The notes beneath the pieces are model-generated. The model was not told where the DNA came from and ran no database searches. It saw only the letters and a program-made list of their open reading frames with translations. This document shows, one piece after another, positions 8,198 through 16,542 of a stretch of 64,000 bases of DNA. The translations under genes and the position numbers were made by a program. Every line of letters begins with the position of its first letter. Positions within the stretch are counted from its first letter, which is position 1. Source of the stretch: Ravibacter sp964559125 (lineage in GTDB: Bacteria; Bacteroidota; Bacteroidia; Cytophagales; Spirosomataceae); contig CAZLGW010000001.1 of the NCBI GenBank assembly GCA_964559125.1, forward strand, positions 227,736-291,735, given 5' to 3'.

Positions 8198-9915
8198 TAC
8201 CAGCCGGGGTTTTGCGACAGATTCGGATTCAATGTTCTTTCCAACTGGGGGATATCATCCAGGTAATCACGCTCCGGCCGGAAGCGGTAACCGTCCGGTA
8301 GCTGGTTTCTGAAATAGTCGATCAACCCGTCGCCCTGAAGCGGAGGGTTGTAGGAGGGGAACTCGGAGTTCAGAAAAGGATACCCGTAAAATCGTTTTCC
8401 CCGGAACAGCGCATGGGCCGCCCACCTCCGGTAATCGTCCGACCTTCTTCCTTCCAGGGCCAGCTCTACACGGCGCTCCCTGCGTATCTCGTACAACGCG
8501 TCTGATACCTGGTAGCCGTACGATTCGAGATTAGGATCGTCAGATTGGGGCAGTACTTTAAAATCAGGCATCCCGGCCCTCTGGCGAAGCAGGTTCAATG
8601 CGTCGTACGCTACCGTTTGATCGAGCTCGTATTGTGCTTCCGCCAGGTTCAGAAGTACCTCTCCGTACCTGAAAATGATGTACCCCGTTTCGCTGAACCC
8701 TCCCGACTGGTCGCTTCCCGCAGCCCGTGAGTAAGGATTGGAGAATTTTTTCACCTGGAACCCGGTCGCGCACAGGTTCTCTCCTCCCTGGTCTACAAAC
8801 GGTTTGTCAAATCGTGAATTGTTGCCGGCTATGCGCAGATCACCCGGTATCCAGACAGTGGCATGCAGCCTCGGGTCACAGTCAGCCGCAATTTTCTGCA
8901 GAAAATCATTGCCTTTGGCATCTTTTGCCGTATTCAGGTAAGGGTAGGGCTGCCCTGTTTTCCCGAGATAAGAAGTCACCAGGTTCCACGTAACCGCCAT
9001 CCTCTGGCTACGCACCGTGGTATAAAGCTGCACATTGTTGCCCATATTTTCGGATGAATTCGAGGCGCTGTACAACAATACTTCATTTACGTTCGACATA
9101 TTGTCCATTCCGAACAGTGTGTAATAATCCGAGTCCGGATTACCCGTGCTGTAGACACCCCTTATGTAATTCCCGTTTATCAGCTGGTTTGCGGCATCTA
9201 CACAGGCCTGAAAATACTTCTGAGGCTGCGCTCCCGGCGTAGCAAAAGGTGTGCCCTGATGATATTTCTGCCAGGTCCCCTCGTACAGCGCTACCCGGGT
9301 TTTGAGAGCGAGTGCAGCTTCTTTATTAAGCCGTGTATTGCCTGCCGTACTCCTTGCATCAAGATATTCTATCGCCTTGTCGACATGAGCCAGGATAGAG
9401 TCGGCCACCACGTTGCGGGGTGTCCGTGGATTATATAGCTCGTCCGAGCCGGGCTGTAAGCTGGAAGTATACCACGGGACGTCCCCGTATTGGTTAAGCA
9501 GCCGGAAATAAAACCATGCTTTGAAAAAGTGTGCTTCCCCGAGGAAATGCCGGTAGGCCTCTATGCGGTCCTGCACCTTGCCATAATTATCAAAGAAAAA
9601 GTTAATATTCCGTATGTCGATCCAGTCGGAGCTCCATGATCCGGTAGTGATCGTTCTGCCGCCATTGAGTATCTGGTCAGGAACTGCGACGATCATGTTG
9701 TCGGAAGGAGCATCTTCCATGGGCATCGTACCTGCAGTGCTATGACGGGGTAATTTCGGGTAAAACTGGAGTATATACTTTTCGAGGTCGGCCGCAGATT
9801 TCCAGTAGTCATCGTTGCTGATCGCGTCCTTCGGGGGGAGCTCCAGGAAATTTTCGCAAGACGAATTGGCGAGTAAAAGAAGCAATAAAATGCCTAAATA
9901 GATAATTCTTTTCAT
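8197..9915 (-). CDS. susD: SusD/RagB-family outer-membrane glycan-binding lipoprotein
   Basis: A 572-residue SusD-like lipoprotein. The lipoprotein signal is MKRIIYLGILLLLLLANSSC, with Cys20 as the predicted lipidation site, followed by ENFLELPPKDAISNDDYWKS, a typical SusD N-terminus. The TPR-rich body includes FLGEAHFFKAWFYFRLLNQYGDVPW, and the late region has FRYGEVLLNLAEAQYEL and IRRERRVELALEGRRSDDYRRW, hallmark RagB/SusD segments. SusD forms the lid on the SusC channel and captures oligosaccharide at the cell surface. The gene lies 11 bases after susC and its stop overlaps the first sulfatase start. The sulfatase context suggests a sulfated glycan as ligand (inference). Confidence 0.95.
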   Translation of the reverse strand: MKRIIYLGILLLLLLANSSCENFLELPPKDAISNDDYWKSAADLEKYILQFYPKLPRHSTAGTMPMEDAPSDNMIVAVPDQILNGGRTITTGSWSSDWIDIRNINFFFDNYGKVQDRIEAYRHFLGEAHFFKAWFYFRLLNQYGDVPWYTSSLQPGSDELYNPRTPRNVVADSILAHVDKAIEYLDARSTAGNTRLNKEAALALKTRVALYEGTWQKYHQGTPFATPGAQPQKYFQACVDAANQLINGNYIRGVYSTGNPDSDYYTLFGMDNMSNVNEVLLYSASNSSENMGNNVQLYTTVRSQRMAVTWNLVTSYLGKTGQPYPYLNTAKDAKGNDFLQKIAADCDPRLHATVWIPGDLRIAGNNSRFDKPFVDQGGENLCATGFQVKKFSNPYSRAAGSDQSGGFSETGYIIFRYGEVLLNLAEAQYELDQTVAYDALNLLRQRAGMPDFKVLPQSDDPNLESYGYQVSDALYEIRRERRVELALEGRRSDDYRRWAAHALFRGKRFYGYPFLNSEFPSYNPPLQGDGLIDYFRNQLPDGYRFRPERDYLDDIPQLERTLNPNLSQNPGW

Positions 9916-9926
9916 CTCAATTACGA

Positions 9927-12900
9927 TTAATAGGTCAACATCAGACCCAATGAAAACATTCGGTCGGCTCCATAGGTTTTACCCGCTCCCCGTTCACTGC
10001 TGATCGCGATAGGGTCTATACCCGGCGACAGGCTGGTCAGCGTCAGCAGATTCTCACCGGAGAAATAAACCCGGACCCGCTGCATTTTTAACTTCGAGGT
10101 AAGCGAAGAAGGCATGTTGTAGCCGACCTGTACATTCTGTAGCCTCAGGTAAGCGGCGCTCTGCAGGTATCTTGTCGACGGAACCCGGTTCTTTTCATTT
10201 TCGGGATCGTTCGCATACGGTCTCGGCCAGTAGGCGTCGAGGTTGATATTGGCGGCGCCTTCGTAAAGCCCGGTATACTTGTCGCCCTCCTGATCTCTGA
10301 AATAATCCAGGTGGCCGTCGAACAGGGATACCTGGTTAAAGTGCCTGAATCCCCAGAAAATGTTTTCCAGCGGAGCAAAAAAGATATCGCGCTTGGCAGT
10401 GCCTCTCCACAACATCGAAAAATCGAGATTCTTCCAGTTGAAGCCTGCCGTAATCCCGTATTGATAGCGCGGGTTTTCGTTGCCGATAATTTTCAGGTCG
10501 CCGTGATCATTGACGGTATTAGTCCCGTTATTTACCTTACCGTCGTCATTGAGGTCTTCGTAACGTACGTCTCCGGTCTTCCATACGCCGTTCCAGATAA
10601 ACGAGAGATCGGTAGAAGACTGATGCTGGTCGATGTCACCCTGCGTACGATACAGGCCATTGGAGGTATACCCCCATATTTCGCCTTCTTCTCTGCCTTC
10701 ATACCAGGTTGACGTTGACAGCGTTCCGGTAGGGTTCACGTATTTTGTGACGAAGGAACGGCTGTCGTATAGATTGCCTGTTACGAAATAGGAAAACGAC
10801 TGGTTCAGCGACTGGTTCCAGCGAAGGGACAGTTCCCACCCCCTGGTACGGAAGGTAGAGTTGTTTGCTTTCGGCAATGCAGTGCCCAATACACCCGGCT
10901 GGGCTTCCGCCGGCCCGATCATATCGGTGGTGGTTCGCTCAAACCAGTCAAAGCTACCGGTTAGTCGCTTATTCAACACTGCGAAGTCCATCCCGATGTC
11001 CTTGGTAGTAGCGGTCTCCCAGGTAAGATTAGGGCTGATCAGGCCCGGCACCGTGGTATAACCGATCGGCCTGCTTTGCCCGAAGCCAAAGATCCAGCTC
11101 AGCGGTGAGGTTTGAATAGGGATCAGGTTCAGATCGAGATAAGAATCGACGTTCTGGTTACCCAGGCGTCCCCATGATCCTCTGAATTTCAATAAATTGA
11201 CGACATGCCTGATCGGCTGCCAGAACCCTTCGTTGCTGACATTCCAGCCGGCAGAGAAAGAAGGGAAAGTCCCCCAGCGGTTTCCTCTCCGGAAACGCGA
11301 CGTACCATCCCTGCGCAGGTTGACCTCCAGCAGGTATCGATTGTCGAAATCGTAGTTCAAACGTGCAAAGTAACCTTGTGTAGACCAGTGTCCCAGGGCT
11401 TCGAGCGCCGAAGGCTCGCCGGAAGCTGTCTGCAGCGACGGGACATTCTGAACAAGCAGGTTGGTTTTGTAGACGTCAAGATACCGGTTGTTGCTCTTCT
11501 CGAACTGGGTACCGGCCAGGAAAGTAAGGTGTTGTTTCTCCCCGATGCCGGTATTGAACGTGGTATAGATATTGGTGGTCCAGTAGTTATTGTTGTGGTG
11601 GTACTGCTGGATATTGCTCGGTATGGTATTCGAAGTAGGGACAATGGATTTATCCACCATTGTCTCGTATACGACCATTTCCTGGTGGGAACGGAAGATG
11701 TTGACGGACTGGTATGCAAAATCCGCATTGATTTTCCAGTTTTTGAGCGGCCTGATTTCCGTATAGAAGCTCTGCCAGCTCTCCGTAGTTTCGATATGGT
11801 CATTTCCTGCATCGCTTATCCAGGGGATTTTCGACTGGATCATCAGGTTTCCGTATGCATCGTATTTAGCGTTTGTGGGCATGGTACGCGCGATCTGGTG
11901 GAAAACGAGATCATATTCACCCTGTTTGTCCATAGAAGGCCTGACGCGATTGCTTTTCATAAACCGGGGCTGATACCCGATATCCCACCATGAAGCAAGC
12001 GAAGTCTTTATTTTTGCCATGAGGTTCACGCGGGAAAAGGTATCCGTCCCGTAGTTCAGAACACCCTCCTGACCCACATAGCCGCCTGAAAGATAGTAGG
12101 AAGTTTTTTGCGACCCGCCCTGCACGGAAATGTCGTGCTTTTGGTTTACAGCGCTCCCGTAATATTCATCTATCCAATCGTAATTGGCGTTCCCTTGCTG
12201 GTTGATCCCCCAGGTCCCGTTGGGAAGGGCTACGGTTTCGAAGTAGATAGCGTCGGGAACGGTAAACTGCTTCAGGTAGTCGAAATCGCCTTTTTGATAG
12301 GCAATGATGCGATCGACGGTTTCGTTGGAAAAGACCCTTCCCCCGGCGCCATAGACGCCCGCTTCATTCACAATCCTGGCGTGGGTATAGGAGTTAAGCA
12401 TGGAAGGCAGACGCTGGGGAGTAGCGACAGAAACATTACCGCTATAGGAAACACTGAGCTTTTCGTCTGCATTTCCCGATTTTGTGGTGATCAGTATTAC
12501 GCCATACGGAGCCCGTGCGCCATAGATAGCAGAGGCGGCGGCATCTTTCAAAATGGATATGGATGCAATATCCTCCGGGTTGATCCGGTTCATATCTCCC
12601 GGGATACCGTCAATCAATACATAAGGCTGTCCGCCGTTCAGAGAGCCTGTTCCCCGGATATTGATATCCATTTCGGCGCCCGGTTGAAAACCATAGTTGT
12701 TGGTCGAAAATGTCATGGCAGGCGATAAACCCTGGAGAAGCTGCGAGACAGTGGGCGACTGCCGGTTTTTAATCTGGTCATTGGATATCACATCGACCGC
12801 GCCGGTTACATTTGCTTTACGCTGTGTGCCGTATCCCACTACCACGATTTCATCCAGCGATTTCTGATCCACCTTCAGCGACAGGTTGAGGATTGTTTCC

Positions 12901-13511
12901 GTACCTACGCTGATCTCCTGCGTTTCATAGCCTACAAAACTCAGTATCAGAATGGAACCTTCCGAAACATCGAGCTGGAAATCACCGTTTTCATCGGTGA
13001 TAGTTCCCTGCTGGGTCCCTTTGACAAGTATGCTTACGCCCGGAAGGCCTTCACCGTTTTCGTCGGTTACCTTCCCTGTAACCCTGTTTGCCGGCAACGA
13101 AATAACCGGGTATTCCTCCTGCGACGTACGAGGCGTTTTTATCTCCTGGAGATCTCTTTTGATAATAACCTGGCTGCCCATTACCTCGTATTTAAGGTTC
13201 AGTGGCTTCAGTACCTGGTCAAGTACCTTCGAAAGTTTTTTGCCTGACGCGACAAAAGTGACTTTTCGTTGGGAGTCGATCACCTGCCGGCTGTACAGGA
13301 ATGTAGTGCCGGACTGCCTTTCCAATTGCGAAAGCACGCTTTCTAAAGGCTCTTCCCTGACAGACAGGTTCACAGTCTTGTTCATTAGCTCCTGCGCTTT
13401 CCCGTCTTCGGCTCTGCTGAGCTGGAGAAATGACAGAGCAATAAGACATTGTAAGAAGCTAATTCTCATAATTCTGAGAGCCACCTCTCGGTTTGGTATT
13501 ATTAAATACAT
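9927..13511 (-). CDS. susC: SusC/RagA TonB-dependent transporter with STN domain
   Basis: A large TonB-linked outer-membrane channel. The open frame reaches 13604, but the likely start is ATG 13511 (MYLIIPNREVALRIMRISFL...) giving 1194 residues; ATG 13469 (MRISFLQCLIALSFLQLSRA) is also possible. Domains in order: signal peptide; STN/secretin-TonB N-terminal domain (VNLSVREEPLESVLSQLERQ); carboxypeptidase-regulatory-like domain (GKVTDENGEGLPGVSILVKG); SusC TonB-box region and plug (LDEIVVVGYGTQRKANVTGA, then DVISNDQI...); then the 22-strand barrel ending in GADRMFSLGLMLTY. The STN domain marks it as a signalling transporter that talks to the FecR-like anti-sigma factor encoded just upstream. 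It is transcribed first of the structural genes, followed by susD after 11 bases. Confidence 0.94.
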   Translation of the reverse strand: MYLIIPNREVALRIMRISFLQCLIALSFLQLSRAEDGKAQELMNKTVNLSVREEPLESVLSQLERQSGTTFLYSRQVIDSQRKVTFVASGKKLSKVLDQVLKPLNLKYEVMGSQVIIKRDLQEIKTPRTSQEEYPVISLPANRVTGKVTDENGEGLPGVSILVKGTQQGTITDENGDFQLDVSEGSILILSFVGYETQEISVGTETILNLSLKVDQKSLDEIVVVGYGTQRKANVTGAVDVISNDQIKNRQSPTVSQLLQGLSPAMTFSTNNYGFQPGAEMDINIRGTGSLNGGQPYVLIDGIPGDMNRINPEDIASISILKDAAASAIYGARAPYGVILITTKSGNADEKLSVSYSGNVSVATPQRLPSMLNSYTHARIVNEAGVYGAGGRVFSNETVDRIIAYQKGDFDYLKQFTVPDAIYFETVALPNGTWGINQQGNANYDWIDEYYGSAVNQKHDISVQGGSQKTSYYLSGGYVGQEGVLNYGTDTFSRVNLMAKIKTSLASWWDIGYQPRFMKSNRVRPSMDKQGEYDLVFHQIARTMPTNAKYDAYGNLMIQSKIPWISDAGNDHIETTESWQSFYTEIRPLKNWKINADFAYQSVNIFRSHQEMVVYETMVDKSIVPTSNTIPSNIQQYHHNNNYWTTNIYTTFNTGIGEKQHLTFLAGTQFEKSNNRYLDVYKTNLLVQNVPSLQTASGEPSALEALGHWSTQGYFARLNYDFDNRYLLEVNLRRDGTSRFRRGNRWGTFPSFSAGWNVSNEGFWQPIRHVVNLLKFRGSWGRLGNQNVDSYLDLNLIPIQTSPLSWIFGFGQSRPIGYTTVPGLISPNLTWETATTKDIGMDFAVLNKRLTGSFDWFERTTTDMIGPAEAQPGVLGTALPKANNSTFRTRGWELSLRWNQSLNQSFSYFVTGNLYDSRSFVTKYVNPTGTLSTSTWYEGREEGEIWGYTSNGLYRTQGDIDQHQSSTDLSFIWNGVWKTGDVRYEDLNDDGKVNNGTNTVNDHGDLKIIGNENPRYQYGITAGFNWKNLDFSMLWRGTAKRDIFFAPLENIFWGFRHFNQVSLFDGHLDYFRDQEGDKYTGLYEGAANINLDAYWPRPYANDPENEKNRVPSTRYLQSAAYLRLQNVQVGYNMPSSLTSKLKMQRVRVYFSGENLLTLTSLSPGIDPIAISSERGAGKTYGADRMFSLGLMLTY

Positions 13512-13711
13512 AACTTTGAATGTTTTTGGTAAATTTTTTCTAAAACAATTGGCAAAAACATCCCAGGCCTTCCTTCGGGAAGGCTGGCTTTGTGGTTCGA
13601 ACACAAGTTTTCAGGGAAACAGAAAGCGGTGATGTTCACAGCATTACCGCTTTTTTTATCATATCAGTTTTTTCTCATACGCATCAACAGGCTTTATTAG
13701 TAAGGGTTAAA

Positions 13712-14812
13712 TTATTTATTGCTACAACCGTCTCCGGTAATTGTAATGCGGTTGCCGCTCATTTCAAAGTCTGCTTCGATCCCGATACATATCATCCCGA
13801 TCTTGTCCAGGAAAGGCTCATCAGAAAGTGTTGCGGTAAGTGTACAGTTTTTCAGTTTTTCGGCGTCATATTGAATCGTGACCCCGTAAGTATCTTCCAG
13901 CAGGGCAAAAACGTCGGCGACCGGCGTCAGTTGAAACTCATACCTGGGGCGTTGCAGCCGTTCCGGAAGGGGGTTGTCCTGCCGGTGACTCCACTTCCCC
14001 CGGATCATTTTATCGGTCGCCACTACCAGGCTGACCTGCTCGTTGGGGTTGAGCAGTAATGTATCCTGAGGCGTTTTATCGGGATTGTTATCTCCCTTCT
14101 GAGGAATGACGCTGACGGCGCCGGTCCGGACAGTGACCGTGGCCCGGGGCTCATTGTCGAATGACCGTACCAGAAAGCTTGTTCCCAGTACCTTGGTAAT
14201 CAGGTGAGTAGTGTATACATAAAAAGGATTTGCCGGATCTTTGACCACTTCGAAAAATCCTTCCCCTGTCAGTCGCACTTTTCTCGTGAATGACCCGTCG
14301 GGGGACTCATAGTCAATTCTGCTGCCGGTTGAGAGCACAACCGAGGAGCCATCGGGCAGGTTGATCAGCAGCGGCTGATTCCCGTTATTGGCAAACGATT
14401 TCACCTGGTCTGTTACTTCCGCTTCCGGGGCGGAAAGGGAAACGGTATTCCCGGGGGAAATCGCTTCAGGTTTTACCAGCAGCCAGCCAAGCCCAACTGT
14501 GATCACAAGGGCTGCCGCCCATCGTATGAAGGGTACGCGGAAGTAGAAAACAGGCCGGCTTACAGGTGAAGCCTCATCCATATTTTCTTTAATAACAGCT
14601 ACTTTTTGACGTATATAGCCATCGGAAAGCTCAGGCTGATTCCCTTCAAGTAAAGCCATAGCCGCAACTGCGGATTCAAAAACGGGACGCTGTGACGGAT
14701 TTTCTTCCAGCCATTCTTTCCAATAGGCGCTGTTTTCGGCATCAGGGGAGCTGACCCATTCCAGAAACCGGTCGTTTTCAAGAAAATCTTCCAGCGAATA
14801 AAGTTCTGCCAT
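13712..14812 (-). CDS. FecR-family anti-sigma factor (DUF4974 C-terminus)
   Basis: A 366-residue inner-membrane regulator. The cytoplasmic N-terminal ~85 residues begin MAELYSLEDFLENDRFLEWV, followed by one membrane segment (FIRWAAALVITVGLGWLLV). The periplasmic FecR domain contains NLPDGSSVVLSTGSRIDY and VRLTGEGFFEVVKDPANPFY and VLGTSFLVRSF. The last ~80 residues are the DUF4974 STN-like module (FQLTPVADVFALLEDTYGV). By the FecIRA model it relays substrate binding from the STN domain of SusC to the sigma factor encoded upstream. It lies between the sigma gene (292-base gap) and susC (200-base gap to the chosen start), so susC may also have its own sigma-dependent promoter in that gap; I could not recognise one. 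Confidence 0.93.
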   Translation of the reverse strand: MAELYSLEDFLENDRFLEWVSSPDAENSAYWKEWLEENPSQRPVFESAVAAMALLEGNQPELSDGYIRQKVAVIKENMDEASPVSRPVFYFRVPFIRWAAALVITVGLGWLLVKPEAISPGNTVSLSAPEAEVTDQVKSFANNGNQPLLINLPDGSSVVLSTGSRIDYESPDGSFTRKVRLTGEGFFEVVKDPANPFYVYTTHLITKVLGTSFLVRSFDNEPRATVTVRTGAVSVIPQKGDNNPDKTPQDTLLLNPNEQVSLVVATDKMIRGKWSHRQDNPLPERLQRPRYEFQLTPVADVFALLEDTYGVTIQYDAEKLKNCTLTATLSDEPFLDKIGMICIGIEADFEMSGNRITITGDGCSNK

Positions 14813-15104
14813 ATTTTTCAGTTATTGGGAAATAGCTGTTGTCACTAGGGCAGCTTTTGTTTTCCAGGGATATCAGGAACGGGAAACGCCGATATACCCT
14901 TTTTTTGGAAAAAATATTTTAGCTAATTATATACTATCCCGACCATCCGATGGTTTGAGTACGCCACAGATGCGTAGAGAATATTGTTATCTCTGGTCTC
15001 AGGGGGGCCAACATAATATACAATCATCCCAATTAATATAATGGCTAACCCAGGGGAATCGGTAGCAGGAATGTGCTTTTTTTCTAAAGCATTGAGCCGT
15101 TCCT

Positions 15105-15695
15105 TTAATGGAACATAAGGAAGATGGCCAGCGTGGACAACCAGCGGGAGCGGATTCTGCTCAGGGCTTTCTGAAGGAAATTAGAGACGGATTGCCGGTT
15201 TACTCCCATGATTTCGGCAATTTCATGAACTTCAAGGTTCTCGTAATAGCGGAGGTATATGGCTTCTCTTTCGCGTTTAGGCAAGGCTGACAATTGGGCC
15301 TGCAACTGGGAGACTGTCGCCGCAAAAGATTCTTTCTCGATAAGGAGCGCCTCGGCATTAAACCGATCGGGAAAAGACCAGTCCCACTCGCTCTCATCCA
15401 CCCGGCTGAATCGCTGCTGATCATCACGGTAGTGCATGATAGCGTGACGAAGCGATTTGAGAAGATAAAACTTCACGGATCCTGTCATGCTTATCCGGCG
15501 ACGATTTTGCCATAGGGTCAGGAAAATATTCTGAATGCAATCTTCGACGACAAACCGATCTACCCCGAATTTCAGCCCGTACCGTGTGAGTGTACGATAA
15601 TATCGCTCTGCAAGGGTCCCCAGAGCATCTTTATCCCCCTCCCGGTAGGCCGACCAAAGTCGTATTTCGTCATCTTGTTCCATTCGCAACGACAT
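15105..15695 (-). CDS. ECF RNA polymerase sigma factor (FecI-like)
   Basis: A sigma-70 family ECF factor of about 196 residues from ATG 15695 (MSLRMEQDDEIRLW); the open frame reaches 15743 and ATG 15683 is an equally good start. Region 2 is seen in ALGTLAERYYRTLTRYGLKF, FVVEDCIQNIFLTLWQNRR and the following YLLKSLRHAIMHY. Region 4 is seen in LSALPKREREAIYLRYYENL, with VHEIAEIMGVNRQSVSNFLQ and KALSRIR as its helix-turn-helix. It heads the sulfatase/SusCD locus and is followed by its likely anti-sigma factor. It is divergent from the small T9SS-sorted gene at 15867. The expected role is glycan-induced transcription of susC, susD and the sulfatases. Confidence 0.93.
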   Translation of the reverse strand: MSLRMEQDDEIRLWSAYREGDKDALGTLAERYYRTLTRYGLKFGVDRFVVEDCIQNIFLTLWQNRRRISMTGSVKFYLLKSLRHAIMHYRDDQQRFSRVDESEWDWSFPDRFNAEALLIEKESFAATVSQLQAQLSALPKREREAIYLRYYENLEVHEIAEIMGVNRQSVSNFLQKALSRIRSRWLSTLAIFLMFH

Positions 15696-15866
15696 TCTGC
15701 CTGTATTTATAGAGTAGGAAAAAGTAACGCTTTCTACCTGCAATTTTGCCAGAATGGCAGAAAAAACAAATTTTCTTCTTTATTTCATTAAATCCGGTTG
15801 CAAATAAATTTATTTTTCTCTAACCTTGTCAGGTTATTTCGATACTATACCCCAATATGTTATACT

Positions 15867-16514
15867 ATGCTAAAATTTGCTTTTACCGTTACCGGTTTGT
15901 TAATGTCATGTCCGGTAATATCCCAGAAAATTTTGTTTAAGTACGACGAGGCCGGCAACAGGATCAACAGGTCTGTTGAATCAGCGCTACCCGTACGCCT
16001 TGTGAATTTTGCAGCAATGACGGAAGAAGGTTCTGTCGTGCTTACCTGGAAAACTGCCGGTGAGGAAAGTCTCAGTCACTTTGAGCTGGAGCGCAGCTCC
16101 GACGGAATGGACTGGGTCCGGATTGCGGAGATCCATAGCCCGGAGAGTGATGACACGGTATCTGCTGTTGTTTACAGGCATATCGACCGGTATCCTGCGC
16201 CGGGTCAGAACGTCTATCGCCTGAAAATAGTGGATGCTGACGGTACTGTGGCCTGGTCAAAGCTCGAAAGCGTATTTTTACGATCAGAAATACGTGCTTA
16301 TCCTAACCCTGCAAAGGACTACCTGGTGGTCGAATACCCGTCCGGGGAAGAGGCTTTATACGAGATTTTTGCACCCGACGGCAGGGTGGTATTGCGGGGC
16401 AGGCTTGTCGGGGAAAAGCAGATCGACCTGGGGCCTCTCTCTCCCTCTTTATATATAGTCAGGCTTACCCTGGCTTCGGGACAAACGTTTACCCGGAGAA
16501 TTATAAAGGAATAA
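15867..16514 (+). CDS. Small secreted protein with T9SS type A sorting domain and RHS-like motif
   Basis: About 215 residues from ATG 15867 (MLKFAFTVTGLLMSCPVISQ), which gives a good signal peptide; the frame opens at 15798 but the extra residues lack export character. The mature N-terminus, KILFKYDEAGNRINRS, is a single YD/RHS-type repeat motif (YDxxGNR). A central region (ALPVRLVNFAAMTEEGSVVL..W...) is a fibronectin-like fold seen before sorting domains. The last ~75 residues are a T9SS type A sorting domain: RAYPNPAKDYLVVEYPSG, EIFAPDGRVVLRG, LSPSLYIVRLTLASGQTFTR and a basic end. It is therefore predicted to be exported by T9SS and attached or released at the cell surface. It sits 28 bases upstream of the giant RHS gene on the same strand, so co-transcription is likely. 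Confidence 0.8.
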   Translation: MLKFAFTVTGLLMSCPVISQKILFKYDEAGNRINRSVESALPVRLVNFAAMTEEGSVVLTWKTAGEESLSHFELERSSDGMDWVRIAEIHSPESDDTVSAVVYRHIDRYPAPGQNVYRLKIVDADGTVAWSKLESVFLRSEIRAYPNPAKDYLVVEYPSGEEALYEIFAPDGRVVLRGRLVGEKQIDLGPLSPSLYIVRLTLASGQTFTRRIIKE

Positions 16515-16542
16515 TCTTTCTTAACATAAATACTATACTCTA

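Noticed and set aside
11205..11993. 262-codon plus-strand open frame inside susC
   Set aside because: Antisense to the beta-barrel of SusC and without recognisable motif.
13219..13632. Plus-strand open frames upstream of fecR and over the susC start
   Set aside because: Overlap the conserved STN domain of SusC in antisense; no promoter or homology.
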